Positions 1-8,403 of a stretch of DNA of 64,000 nt are shown in pieces. Both the position numbers and the translations under genes were made by a program. The first letter of the stretch is position 1; every line of letters starts with the position of its first letter. The notes under the pieces are model-generated. The model saw only the letters and a program-made list of their open reading frames with translations, had not been told where the DNA came from and made no database searches. This DNA comes from Xanthomonas vesicatoria ATCC 35937. GTDB taxonomy: Bacteria; Pseudomonadota; Gammaproteobacteria; Xanthomonadales; Xanthomonadaceae. The stretch spans positions 2,357,501-2,421,500 of the forward strand of contig NZ_CP018725.1 of NCBI RefSeq assembly GCF_001908725.1. Direction: 5' to 3'.

Positions 1-526
1 CGTAGCCCTGCACCAATGGATAGAGGAACTCATGAATGGCGATCGGCTGCTGACCGGCAAAGCGCTTGGCAAAATCGTCGCGCTCGAGCATGCGCGCCAC
101 GGTGTGCTGGGCGGACAGCTTGATCATGTCGGCGGCGCTCATCTGGCCGAACCACTCGGAGTTGAAGCGCACTTCGGTGCGTTCTCGATCCAGGATCTTG
201 AAGACCTGCTCTTCATAGGTGCGGGCGTTCGCCAGCACATCGTCGCGACTGAGCGGCTTGCGGGTTACGTTCTTGCCGCTCGGGTCGCCGATCATGCCGG
301 TGAAGTCGCCGATCAGGAAGATGACCTGGTGACCCAACTCCTGAAACTGCCGCATCTTGTTGAGCAACACGGTGTGGCCCAGATGCAGGTCCGGCGCGGT
401 GGGATCGAAGCCGGCCTTCACCCGCTGTGGGACGCCCGACTTCAGGCGGGCTTCGAGCTGATCGAGCTTGAGAATCTCGTCGGCGCCACGGCCGATGAGT
501 GCGAGGGATTCTTCAATAGTGGCCAA
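1..526 (-). CDS. tyrS: Tyrosyl-tRNA synthetase, N-terminal part (runs off the window)
   Basis: Cytoplasmic enzyme that charges tRNA-Tyr with tyrosine. Only about the first 175 residues are inside the window; the gene continues beyond base 1. Reading the minus strand gives a start [20 protein letters not shown], followed by the class I signature HLGH within [12 protein letters not shown] and the [13 protein letters not shown] loop typical of the TyrRS catalytic Rossmann fold. The most natural start is a TTG at 526, because the family start ATIEESL follows directly; no ATG lies nearby in frame, and the ribosome site is weak. It is divergent from the M23 peptidase gene. Family assignment is safe; the exact start is uncertain. 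Confidence 0.93.
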   Translation of the reverse strand, partial: MATIEESLALIGRGADEILKLDQLEARLKSGVPQRVKAGFDPTAPDLHLGHTVLLNKMRQFQELGHQVIFLIGDFTGMIGDPSGKNVTRKPLSRDDVLANARTYEEQVFKILDRERTEVRFNSEWFGQMSAADMIKLSAQHTVARMLERDDFAKRFAGQQPIAIHEFLYPLVQGY

Positions 527-622
527 CCACGGACTCCAGCGGCGTTTGCCGTCAACAACGTGAATGATGTTAAACGCGGGTTAATTCCGCGCCAACTGAA
601 AATAATGAACAGGCTCAATGGT

Positions 623-651
623 TTGACGCGCTGTTACAGGCTGTCTATGGT
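623..651 (+). promoter_or_regulatory. Putative sigma-70 promoter for the M23 peptidase gene
   Basis: TTGACG at 623-628 and TATGGT at 646-651 are separated by 17 bases, a good -35/-10 arrangement (5 of 6 and 4 of 6 consensus matches). The -10 box ends about 45 bases before the ATG at 697. GAGGA just before the start serves as ribosome binding site. Predicted by eye only. Confidence 0.5.
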
Positions 652-696
652 ACCGGCGATTGGGCTCGCACTTCGAGCCAGCGAGGAAATCTAACG

Positions 697-2115
697 ATGC
701 AGAACTCAGAGCAGGGCCGTGCACGCAAGCGGCGCTTTCAAGAACGCCTCCACGTCCTCCACGACACTGCACTGCATCGCAAGCTCAAGCAGCACCTTCC
801 GGCGGCATTCAACGACCGCTGGACGCGCCGCCACTGGATCCACGCCAGCCTGTTCGCCACCATCGGCGCACTGGTTGCGACGATCGTGCCGGGTTTCTCC
901 AATGCCATCGACACGCCGCTTTCCAGCCATTCCACGCTGGCTTTGCCGTTGCCGCCGCTGGTGCCTAGCCGCAAGCAGCTGGCGCCGGGCACCGAGTGGG
1001 AGATCCTGCAGGTCAAGCCGGGACAGACGCTGAGCACGCTGTTCGGGGAGTTGGGAATCCCGACCGCGGTGATGTACCAGGTGCTAGCGCATCCGGGCAC
1101 CAAGGAGGCGCTGACCAAACTGCGTCCGGGTACCGAGATCGCGTTCGACCTGCCGACGCCGGGTGAGTTGCGGGCATTGCGCTTCGATCGCGACGACAGC
1201 CATCGGGTGGAATTGCGCCTGCTCGGCGATAGCGTGCGCGAGAAGGTGACCGAGCGCGCGACGACCACGCGCACCGTGGTGGCCAGCGGCGAAATCAGTA
1301 GTTCGCTGTACGCATCGGCCGGCAAGTCGGGGTTGTCGCCGGCCGCGGTGGCGATCATGACCGACGAGATCTTCAAGTACGACATCGACTTCGACAAGGA
1401 TCTGCAGCCAGGCGACCGCTTCAGTGTGGTGATGGACGAAACCTGGCGCGAAGGCGAGCGGATCAGCACCGGCGACATCCTGGCGGCGACCTTCACCACC
1501 GGCGGCAAGACCTATACCGGATTCCGCTTCGAGCGTGTCGGCAAGCCAGCCGAGTATTACGACATCACCGGCCGGCCGTTGAAGAAGAGCTTCATCCGCA
1601 TGCCGGTGGCCTACAGCCGCATCAGCTCCACCTTCGGTGCGCGCAAGCATCCGGTGCTGGGCACGATGCGCATGCATAAAGGTGTGGATTACGCGGCCGC
1701 GTCGGGCACGCCGATCATGGCCGCAGGCGACGCGCGGGTGGTGTTCGTCGGCACCCAGCGTGGCTATGGCAATGTGGTGATCCTGGATCACGGCAAGAAC
1801 TACAGCACGCTGTACGGGCATATGTCGCGCTTCGGCAAGATCAAGGCCGGCCAGCGCATTAACCAGGGCACGGTGATCGGCTATGTCGGCATGACCGGCC
1901 TGGCCACCGGCCCGCATCTGCACTACGAATTCCGCGTCGCAGGCCAGCAGCGCAACCCGATGTCGGTGACGATGCCGCCGCCGGAGCCGCTGCAGGGCGC
2001 CGAGTTGGCGGCCTTCCGTGCGCAGACCGCGCCGGCCATGGCACGCATCGAAGGCATGGAAAAGATGATCTACGCCGATGCCGGCAAGCCTGCCAAGAGC
2101 AAGCCGCGCGGTTGA
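697..2115 (+). CDS. M23 family metallopeptidase (murein endopeptidase)
   Basis: Predicted envelope zinc endopeptidase that cuts peptidoglycan crosslinks. The 472-residue protein has a basic N-terminus, one membrane anchor around residues 48-70, an OapA/LysM-like region (WEILQVKPGQTLSTLFGELG, about 100-150), a middle Csd3-type region, and a C-terminal LytM domain. The zinc ligands are visible as HKGVDYA and HLHYEF, with YGHMS between them. The start has a GAGGA ribosome site and a promoter upstream. It precedes anmK, which recycles anhydromuramic acid, so the pair fits wall turnover. It resembles MepM/YebA-type enzymes, but I do not assign a symbol. Confidence 0.93.
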   Translation: MQNSEQGRARKRRFQERLHVLHDTALHRKLKQHLPAAFNDRWTRRHWIHASLFATIGALVATIVPGFSNAIDTPLSSHSTLALPLPPLVPSRKQLAPGTEWEILQVKPGQTLSTLFGELGIPTAVMYQVLAHPGTKEALTKLRPGTEIAFDLPTPGELRALRFDRDDSHRVELRLLGDSVREKVTERATTTRTVVASGEISSSLYASAGKSGLSPAAVAIMTDEIFKYDIDFDKDLQPGDRFSVVMDETWREGERISTGDILAATFTTGGKTYTGFRFERVGKPAEYYDITGRPLKKSFIRMPVAYSRISSTFGARKHPVLGTMRMHKGVDYAAASGTPIMAAGDARVVFVGTQRGYGNVVILDHGKNYSTLYGHMSRFGKIKAGQRINQGTVIGYVGMTGLATGPHLHYEFRVAGQQRNPMSVTMPPPEPLQGAELAAFRAQTAPAMARIEGMEKMIYADAGKPAKSKPRG

Positions 2116-2589
2116 AGGCTGCGGCGGGCCTGACCGGTGCGGATCGCACTGGTCAGGGTGCCGCAGCGCCAAGCGGTCGTAAGTTGGGCGAGTTGACGTG
2201 AGACCTGCGCGTCGCCTTGGCAGTGCCCGTGGCCGACAACATGGTCCGCACCAGCCAGCACGTCAGCAAACTTTCGCGATCAGCGCGGAGCAAGACGTAA
2301 GTGATGCATTACAGCCACTAACAACTTGCGATGCAGCCACCAGGCGGGCGGGTCCCTACTCGGTGCGGCAGGTACCTTTCGTACACTCCGGTATCTCCAT
2401 GTCATCCGCACACCGGTCTATTGCTGGCTACGTCTTGTTAACCGCTCTCGGATGGTCACGCGGATTCCCGGCTACTGGCGGCCTTTGTTTGCAAAGGTCG
2501 CTGTCCTTCGGGCCGCATCCATAGACCGCCAGTTGACGGCATCGCCCCGGCTGCACAAGCTGCATGACCGCTGCGCATCTGGCTCTGGC
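2116..2589. other. Intergenic stretch with one copy of a dispersed repeat
   Basis: No convincing gene is seen; open frames here have no homology signal I recognise. Bases 2313-2395 carry a degenerate copy of the dispersed element described at 22664. The last 100 bases probably hold the anmK leader. Confidence 0.5.
2313..2395 (+). repeat. Dispersed intergenic repeat, degenerate copy
   Basis: The shared core CACCAGGCGGGCGGG followed by CTCGGTGCGGCA matches copies at 22664-22749, 35111-35188 and, more weakly, 3978-4032. The left part, agccactaacaacttgcga, corresponds to the gcggctnacaaaacgac part of the other copies. Confidence 0.5.
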
Positions 2590-3723
2590 ATGACCGTTCT
2601 GGAACACGAAAACTCCCCGCTGTATCTGGGCCTGATGTCGGGCACCAGCGCCGATGGCATCGATGCCGCGCTGGTGCGTTTTGCCGATGACAGCCACCGG
2701 CGCTGCGAGCTGGTTGCAGGCATGACGGTGCCGTGGGCACCGCAGCTGCGCGAGACCCTGGTGGCGCTGGGCCAGGGCGCCGAGACCATCGCCATCGATG
2801 CGCTGGGCCGGCTGGATGCGCAGGTGGGCCTGGCCTTTGCAGACGCGGCCAATCAATTGATCGATGCCAGTGGCGTTGCGCGGCAGCGCATCCGCGCGAT
2901 CGGCTCGCATGGGCAGACCATTCGCCATCGGCCGACCGGCGACCCGGCGTTTACCTGGCAGATCGGCGATGCGAGCCGGATTGCCGAGCACACCGGGATC
3001 ACCACGGCAGCCGACTTCCGCCGCCGCGACGTGGCAGCCGGGGGCCAGGGTGCGCCGCTGATGCCGGCGTTTCATCTGGCAATGCTGGGGGCAGGCGATG
3101 AAGATCGCGCGGTGCTCAATCTGGGCGGCATCGGCAATCTGACCTTGATTCCGCGCGACGGCACGGTGCTGGGCTTCGATACCGGCCCGGCCAATGCGTT
3201 GCTGGACAGCTGGTGCCTGCAACAGCGTGGTGCGGCATTCGACGCTGAGGGTGCGTTTGCTGCGAGCGGGAGGGTCGACTCCGCGCTGCTGCAGGCGTTG
3301 CTGGCCGAGCCGTGGTTTGCGTTGGCGCCGCCCAAGAGCACCGGTCGCGAGCAGTTCCATCTGGATTGGGTGCTGCAGGCGATGGGCGGCGCGCCGCTGG
3401 ATGCCGCCGATGTGCAGTCGACCCTGCTCGAACTCACCGCAGCCACCGTGGCCGATGCTCTGCTGCGCCTGCAGCCGCAGACCCGCCGCGTGCTGGTGTG
3501 CGGCGGCGGCGTACGCAATCCGGTGCTGATGGCGCGGCTGGCGGCGCGGCTGCCGGGCGTGGTAGTGGAATCCAGCGCGCGATACGGGCTGGACCCGGAT
3601 TATCTCGAGGCGATGGGGTTTGCGTGGCTGGCGGCCGAACTGCTGGCCGGGCGCCCGGCAAATCTGCCGTCGGTTACCGGCGCTGCGGGGCTACGGCTGT
3701 TAGGGGCGATCTATCCGGCGTGA
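2590..3723 (+). CDS. anmK: Anhydro-N-acetylmuramic acid kinase
   Basis: Cytoplasmic sugar kinase of murein recycling: it opens the 1,6-anhydro ring of anhMurNAc and phosphorylates it to MurNAc-6-phosphate. The 377-residue product has the family's ATP-binding start [16 protein letters not shown], then [33 protein letters not shown] and a late [11 protein letters not shown] phosphate loop, all in the expected order. The reading frame is open further upstream, but the ATG at 2590 puts the motif near the N-terminus, as in the family. It follows the wall peptidase and lies near an AmpG-like permease, so three genes here fit muropeptide recycling. Confidence 0.95.
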   Translation: MTVLEHENSPLYLGLMSGTSADGIDAALVRFADDSHRRCELVAGMTVPWAPQLRETLVALGQGAETIAIDALGRLDAQVGLAFADAANQLIDASGVARQRIRAIGSHGQTIRHRPTGDPAFTWQIGDASRIAEHTGITTAADFRRRDVAAGGQGAPLMPAFHLAMLGAGDEDRAVLNLGGIGNLTLIPRDGTVLGFDTGPANALLDSWCLQQRGAAFDAEGAFAASGRVDSALLQALLAEPWFALAPPKSTGREQFHLDWVLQAMGGAPLDAADVQSTLLELTAATVADALLRLQPQTRRVLVCGGGVRNPVLMARLAARLPGVVVESSARYGLDPDYLEAMGFAWLAAELLAGRPANLPSVTGAAGLRLLGAIYPA

Positions 3724-4119
3724 CGCGTCACCCGGCCTGCGCTGGCGCCATGCGCCATGCGCCAGGTGTGCGGGCCAACGCGGCAAAGTGGTTTGGAAAC
3801 ACACTCAAGCGTGCCGGCCGCCATCGCGCCGTAGCGCTCGGCGAGTGATGCATGGTCGGCAACGCAATGCCGATGAATGCACGGCGACTGCTCTGCCTGG
3901 CCCATTGGATGCCTAGATAGGGCTGAGGCTTTACGACGGACGCCTTGCAAGACGCGCAGGTAGAGGGCGTGGCCGCCAGAGCGGCTAGCAAGACGAGTGC
4001 GCTCACCGCCATGCCGGCGTAGGCAGTGCGGGCGAGCCTCGCTTCCCACTCCCGACTGCGATTCTGAGCGCGCCTTCTACACCCATCCGACGACCGTTCA
4101 CGCCGTGTTATCTGAGACC
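3724..4119. other. Intergenic stretch with repeat remnants
   Basis: No supported gene. It contains a copy of the dispersed GCGCTCACCGCC element (3978-4032), then TTCCCACTCCCGACTGCGATTC at about 4046-4068, which resembles the CCCGACTCCCCATTCCC palindromic motif seen at 6902-6936. Confidence 0.45.
3978..4032 (+). repeat. Dispersed intergenic repeat, partial copy
   Basis: AGAGCGGCTAGCAAGACGAG runs into TGCGCTCACCGCCATGCCGG. It matches the left and middle parts of the copy at 22664, while the right part has decayed. Confidence 0.45.
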
Positions 4120-4347
4120 CTAAGGCATGTTGCCGGCCGGCAGTGCCTTCAGCGCGGCGATCGCTTCGGCCAGGGCATCGACTTCCGGGTGCTGCAGGCC
4201 ACCGGTGACTTCGTACTCGCTGGCGAACAGTCCCTGTTCGAGCAGATGCATGACGGTCTGGTGCTGGGTCCAGCCGCGTGCGACGGAAATGCGGCGGATG
4301 CGGTCCACCAGCAGCGGATCGATGTCACGCAACACCAGATCGGTCAT
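4120..4347 (-). CDS. Small conserved-looking protein, unknown function
   Basis: A 75-residue protein (MTDLVLRDIDPLLVDRIRRI then SVARGWTQHQTVMHLLEQGL). The N-terminal part, a short strand followed by two helices, resembles an Arc/FitA-type ribbon-helix-helix fold, such as antitoxin-like DNA-binding proteins with LVLRDIDP..DRIR. This is resemblance only. No toxin partner lies beside it. It lies downstream of the ampG-like gene on the same strand, with about 60 bases between, and could be co-transcribed. Coding bias and the clean start suggest a real gene. Confidence 0.6.
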   Translation of the reverse strand: MTDLVLRDIDPLLVDRIRRISVARGWTQHQTVMHLLEQGLFASEYEVTGGLQHPEVDALAEAIAALKALPAGNMP

Positions 4348-4405
4348 GCCCTTCCTCGTGCGACGGATTGCCCCGTAGGCATCATCGGCAACCTTGAGGG
4401 ACGTT

Positions 4406-5701
4406 TCAATCCGGCCGCCGGTCGTGCGCCAGCAAGCGCGGCCATAGCCAGGCCAGCAGCGCCAGGGTGGGAATCACGGTGAGCGCGCTAAAGATGAAGA
4501 AGGTGCTGTACGAGGTGGACTCGACCAAGAACCCGGACACGCCGCCGGCGAACTTGCCCGGCAGGTTGGCCAGCGAGACCAGCAACGCGTACTGGGTGGC
4601 GGTGAAGTTGCGGTCTGTCAACGAAGACATGAAGGCCACTAATACGCTGCCAGCAAACCCCTGAAACAGGTTATCGGCGCTGAGTGCGGCGTAGAACGCC
4701 CACAGCTTGCCGGGGTTGTGCGCCATCAGCAGGAAAGCGAGATTGGACAGCGCCACGCCCAGGGCGGCGACCAGCAGCATGCGCCGGAAGCCGAACGCGG
4801 CCACTGCGGCTCCACCGGCGAAAGCACCGGCAATGCCGATCCAGACACCGAACAGCTTGGAGACGGTGGCAATGTCTGCCTTGGTGTAGCCGGAGTCCAG
4901 ATAGAACGGGCCCGCCATCACGCCGATCACCTGGTCCGGGAACTTGTACAGGCCGACGAACAGCAGCAGCACGATCCCCAATGCCAAGCCGTTGCTGGAA
5001 AAGAAGCTGGAAATGGGTTGCCAGAATGCACCCGCCACGTCGACACGGCGCACCACGGTCGCTTCGGGGCGGTCCGGCTCACGGCAGACCAGAGTGGTGA
5101 TGATCGGCAGCACCATCAATGCCGACATCCCCAGGTAGGCCCAGGTCCAGTCGAGGTATTCGGCCATATACAGGGCGCCCGCCCCGCCCAGGATCAAGCC
5201 GACGCGATACCCCAGCGTGTAGGTCGCAGCCAACGCGGCCTGTGCGGTCTCCGGGGCGATTTCGATGCGATAGGCATCCACGACCGAATCCTGGGTGGCG
5301 CCCCAGAACGAGGCGAACAGCACCCAGCTCACCAGCCCGGTCACACTCAGGTCAGGCCGCGAAAACGCCAGTGCGACCAGGCCAACGGTGACACCGATCT
5401 GCGCGACCAGCAGCCAGGACCGGCGACGGCCCAGGAACGCGGTCAGCGGAAACGCATAGCGGTCGATCAGTGGCGCCCACAGGAATTTGAGCAGATAGAA
5501 GAAGCTGGCCAGGCTGATCAGGCCGATGCTGCCCAGATCCAGGCCGACGTCGCGGAGCCGGGTCGACAGGGTCTGTGAGGCGATCAACAGAAATGGCAAC
5601 CCGCTACCAAAGCCCAGCAGGGCCATGGTCGCCGCTGATGGCGTGGCGAAGGCGTGTCGGATGCCGCGCCAGCCTTTATAGGTTCGGGTGGGCTCGGTCA
5701 T
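4406..5701 (-). CDS. ampG: AmpG-like MFS permease (muropeptide transporter family)
   Basis: Inner-membrane major-facilitator protein of 431 residues with about 12 hydrophobic segments. Early motifs LLGFGSGLPFLLIASQTLST and FLWAPLIDRY, then WVLFASFWGATQDSVVDAYRIE, are typical of the AmpG/acetyl-CoA transporter family, which brings GlcNAc-anhydromuropeptides into the cytoplasm for recycling. The nearby anmK and wall peptidase support this role. The start overlaps the stop of a small upstream gene by four bases (ATGA), so translation is probably coupled. Xanthomonads can have more than one AmpG-like paralogue, so the substrate is inferred. Confidence 0.85.
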   Translation of the reverse strand: MTEPTRTYKGWRGIRHAFATPSAATMALLGFGSGLPFLLIASQTLSTRLRDVGLDLGSIGLISLASFFYLLKFLWAPLIDRYAFPLTAFLGRRRSWLLVAQIGVTVGLVALAFSRPDLSVTGLVSWVLFASFWGATQDSVVDAYRIEIAPETAQAALAATYTLGYRVGLILGGAGALYMAEYLDWTWAYLGMSALMVLPIITTLVCREPDRPEATVVRRVDVAGAFWQPISSFFSSNGLALGIVLLLFVGLYKFPDQVIGVMAGPFYLDSGYTKADIATVSKLFGVWIGIAGAFAGGAAVAAFGFRRMLLVAALGVALSNLAFLLMAHNPGKLWAFYAALSADNLFQGFAGSVLVAFMSSLTDRNFTATQYALLVSLANLPGKFAGGVSGFLVESTSYSTFFIFSALTVIPTLALLAWLWPRLLAHDRRPD

Positions 5702-5874
5702 GCGTCAAACCAGTGAGAACGAACGCGCGCGGCGGTGGCGGGCAAGGCGGACTGCGCCGGCGCATGCAGCGCGCGCCCCAAGACAGGCATCGTCTCTGGA
5801 GTTAGGTCCGCAGCGGCGTGCGCGGCCAAGCGACGACGCATGGCGGTCTCGAAGACAGACGCATTGATCGGCAT
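5698..5874 (-). CDS. Small hypothetical protein between xthA and ampG
   Basis: A 58-residue frame starting MPINASVFETAMRRRLAAHA and ending RVRSHWFDA. It lies between xthA and the AmpG-like gene on the same strand, and its stop overlaps the ampG start as ATGA, which argues it is translated. The frame stays open further upstream, but the ATG at 5874 begins the part that looks protein-like. No family was recognised and no ribosome site stands out. Confidence is moderate to low. Confidence 0.45.
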   Translation of the reverse strand: MPINASVFETAMRRRLAAHAAADLTPETMPVLGRALHAPAQSALPATAARVRSHWFDA

Positions 5875-6020
5875 CGGCAGACCGCGCGATGGCAACCGAG
5901 AGCCACCGCGCTTGCTGCTCTGCCCAAGGCGCAACCAGCTGGCGATGTCGCCGGCACGGCCTGCGCCTTGCGCTGCAAGACACTGGCGCAATGTCACGAA
6001 AACCATCGCCCCTGCCTGCC

Positions 6021-6821
6021 TCACTGCACGTAATCCACGATATAAGGCGCGTGATCAGAGAAACGCTGCTCACGATAGATCGTGCAAGCCTGCAGTGCAT
6101 CGCGCAGGCCGGGGGTGACCAGCTGGTAGTCGATGCGCCAACCGACATTGTTGGCGCGCGCGGCGCCGCGGTTGCTCCACCAGGTGTAGTCCTCGCCCTG
6201 CGGATGCAATACACGGTAGCTGTCGACCCAGCCACGGCCATCGGCAGGGCTGGCGTCGCTTGCCGTATCAGCGCACAGGCCATTGAGCCAGTCGCGCTCG
6301 GGCGGCAGGCAGCCGGAGTTCTTCTGGTTGGACTTCCAGTTCTTGATATCCAGCGCGGTACGCACGATGTTCCAGTCGCCGCACAGCACGTACTGGCGGC
6401 CACTGGCCAGCCACTCGTCCAGGATCGGCCGCAGCCATTCCATCACCTGGAACTTGTAGTCCTGGCGCAGCTCACCGGAAGACCCGGACGGGATATAGAA
6501 CGAGACGACACTCAGATTGCCGAAGCGCGCTTCGATATAACGGCCTTCTTCGTCGAACTCCGGCCAACCCAGCGCGGTGCGCACTTCGTCGGGGGCCTGT
6601 TTGGCGTAGATCGCCACGCCGCTATAGCCCTTCTTGGTGCTGGCATCGCGAAACCAGGCCTTGTAGCCGGCAGGCAGGAATTCCGGCCCGGCCAGCTGAT
6701 GTTCCTGCGCCTTGGTCTCCTGGATGCACAGTACGTCCGCGTCCTGGGTGGCGAACCAATCGAAGAAGCCTTTGCTGGCGGCCGAGCGCAGGCCGTTGGC
6801 GTTGAAACTGATGATGCGCAT
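6021..6821 (-). CDS. xthA: Exodeoxyribonuclease III (AP endonuclease)
   Basis: DNA-repair nuclease of the exonuclease III/APE1 fold, 266 residues from the ATG at 6821 (MRIISFNANGLRSAASKGFF). Catalytic positions are all visible: Asn in NANG, Glu in IQETKAQ, Asp and Asn in CGDWNI, Asp in GWRIDYQ and the Asp-His pair in FSDHAPYIVDY. It is divergent from pyrE, the same place where Pseudomonas carries crc, an exonuclease III relative that has lost catalytic residues. Here the nuclease residues are kept, so I call it an enzyme, not a Crc regulator. An inverted repeat fills the shared promoter region. Confidence 0.93.
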   Translation of the reverse strand: MRIISFNANGLRSAASKGFFDWFATQDADVLCIQETKAQEHQLAGPEFLPAGYKAWFRDASTKKGYSGVAIYAKQAPDEVRTALGWPEFDEEGRYIEARFGNLSVVSFYIPSGSSGELRQDYKFQVMEWLRPILDEWLASGRQYVLCGDWNIVRTALDIKNWKSNQKNSGCLPPERDWLNGLCADTASDASPADGRGWVDSYRVLHPQGEDYTWWSNRGAARANNVGWRIDYQLVTPGLRDALQACTIYREQRFSDHAPYIVDYVQ

Positions 6822-6827
6822 AGGCCG

Positions 6828-6936
6828 GGAACGGGGAGTCGGGAATGGGGAATCGTAAAGCCTACCCCAGCGCGGCCGCGAAGGCTGCCGAGGCGCGATG
6901 CGTTTACCATTCCCGACTCCCCATTCCCCATTCCCG
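6828..6936. repeat. Inverted REP-like repeat in the xthA-pyrE divergent region
   Basis: The left arm, about 6830-6862 (CGGGAACGGGGAGTCGGGAA then TGGGGAATCGTAAA), is close to the reverse complement of the right arm, about 6902-6936 (TTTACCATTCCCGACTCCCC then ATTCCCCATTCCCG). About 40 bases separate them. Similar strings occur at 13601-13630 and about 4046-4068. It could form a large cruciform or hairpin and lies just before the pyrE start. Confidence 0.7.
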
Positions 6937-6940
6937 TCCA

Positions 6941-7600
6941 ATGACCGACCACCGCACCCGTTTCCTGCAGCTGGCCCTGGGCGCCGATGCCCTGCGCTTT
7001 GGCGAGTTCACGCTCAAGTCCGGGCGGCTCAGCCCGTACTTCTTCAACGCCGGGCGTTTCGATTCCGGGGTCAAGACCGCGCAGTTGGCGCAATGCTACG
7101 CCGATGCGATCGATGCGGCCGGGGTGGACTTCGACCTGCTGTTCGGGCCGGCCTACAAGGGCATCCCGTTGGCGACCGCGCTGGCCTGTGCCTATGCCGG
7201 GCGCGGGCGCGATCTGCCGCTGGCCTTCAACCGCAAGGAAGCCAAGGACCATGGCGAGGGCGGCACCCTGATCGGCGCACCGCTGGCCGGGCGCAAGGTG
7301 TTGATCGTCGATGACGTGATCACCGCCGGCACCGCGATTCGTGAGGCGCTGGGCATCATCCGCGCCGCTGGCGGCACACCGTCCGGCATCGTGGTGGCGC
7401 TGGACCGGCAGGAGATCGCCTCCGAGCAGGATCGCCGTTCGGCGGCGCAGGCAGTGGCGGCCGAGACCGGCATTCCGGTGATCGCCGTGGCCAACCTCGC
7501 CGACCTGCTTGCATTCGCGGCAGGAAACGCCGACCTTGTGGGCTTCCGGGAACCGCTGCTGGCCTATCGTGGCCGCTACGGAACCGACACCACGGGCTGA
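6941..7600 (+). CDS. pyrE: Orotate phosphoribosyltransferase
   Basis: Fifth step of UMP synthesis: joins orotate to PRPP to give orotidine-5-phosphate; cytoplasmic homodimer. The 219-residue protein starts MTDHRTRFLQLALGADALRF and contains FTLKSGRLSPYFFNAG, GPAYKGIPLA, FNRKEAKDHGEGG (mobile catalytic loop) and the PRPP-binding motif VLIVDDVITAGTAIREA. The length is normal. The start at 6941 is chosen because it begins the family N-terminus; the open frame upstream lies inside the inverted repeat. It is followed 25 bases later by a gene for a periplasmic coiled protein. Confidence 0.97.
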   Translation: MTDHRTRFLQLALGADALRFGEFTLKSGRLSPYFFNAGRFDSGVKTAQLAQCYADAIDAAGVDFDLLFGPAYKGIPLATALACAYAGRGRDLPLAFNRKEAKDHGEGGTLIGAPLAGRKVLIVDDVITAGTAIREALGIIRAAGGTPSGIVVALDRQEIASEQDRRSAAQAVAAETGIPVIAVANLADLLAFAAGNADLVGFREPLLAYRGRYGTDTTG

Positions 7601-7625
7601 TAGCAGGCGACAGGGGGCTGCGCTG

Positions 7626-8288
7626 ATGCCGAAACACACACGTTTGGCGTTACTCGCCGCCGTTGCGGTCGCCGTGGTGGCCGCACCCGGCATTGCGCAG
7701 GACAAGCCGGCCGCAAAGAAACTCTATTGCTGGAACCAGAACGGCGCCCGGGTGTGCAGCGATACGCTGCCGCCAGAGGCGGTGAACCAGGCCCGCGACG
7801 AATTCAACGCCAAGAGCGGGCTGCGCAGTGCCGAGGTGCAGCGGGCGATGAGCGGTGACGAGCGCGCCGCAGCCGCCGCCAGCGAGCAGCAGCGCCAGGC
7901 CGACCTGGCCGCCGAGCAGATGCGCCAGCGCACCGACCAGGCGATGCTGATGTCCTATCAAAGCGAAGACGACCTGCGCCGGGTGTTCAACGAGCGCATC
8001 GCCATCGTGGACAACAACATCCATACCGCGCGATTCAATGTGACCAGCCTGCGCGAGGGCCTGGCCAGCATGTTGCGCACCGCCGGAGACCGCGAACTTG
8101 CCGGCCAGGCAGTGGCCGACAAGCTGGCCGACGACATCCAGCAACGCCATCGCGAACTGATGGCGCAGTTGCGACTGCAGACCAGCTTCGAGCAACAGCG
8201 CACCGCGCTGGACGGCGAAATCGCCGATATCCTGCAGCGCTACCGCGCCATGAAGGAACCGCCCGGCGCCAGCTCGCCTGCCGGCTGA
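7626..8288 (+). CDS. Exported coiled-coil protein of unknown function
   Basis: A 220-residue protein with a signal peptide (MPKHTRLALLAAVAVAVVAA, likely cut after GIAQ). The mature part begins with KKLYCWNQNGARVCSDTLPP, a short DUF4124-like segment with two cysteines able to form a disulfide. The rest is rich in Ala, Gln and Arg and is predicted helical/coiled coil (about residues 70-205). It follows pyrE by 25 bases and may share its transcript. Function unknown; periplasmic location is inferred from the signal peptide. Confidence 0.75.
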   Translation: MPKHTRLALLAAVAVAVVAAPGIAQDKPAAKKLYCWNQNGARVCSDTLPPEAVNQARDEFNAKSGLRSAEVQRAMSGDERAAAAASEQQRQADLAAEQMRQRTDQAMLMSYQSEDDLRRVFNERIAIVDNNIHTARFNVTSLREGLASMLRTAGDRELAGQAVADKLADDIQQRHRELMAQLRLQTSFEQQRTALDGEIADILQRYRAMKEPPGASSPAG

Positions 8289-8403
8289 ACCGCACGGGCG
8301 TCATTCCCGCCTGCCCGATGCGCCGCTGCGTGCGGCATTTCCCGATCCGACGCCCTGCCCGCATAATGGCCGGTCTTACTCTTTGCCCACGAGGCTCTCC
8401 CGC

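Noticed and set aside
32..694. Long plus-strand open frame at the left edge
   Set aside because: It lies opposite tyrS and its translation has no family character; the minus strand shows a clear TyrRS signature.
3711..4049. 112-residue minus-strand frame after anmK
   Set aside because: It overlaps repeat remnants and has no conserved features.
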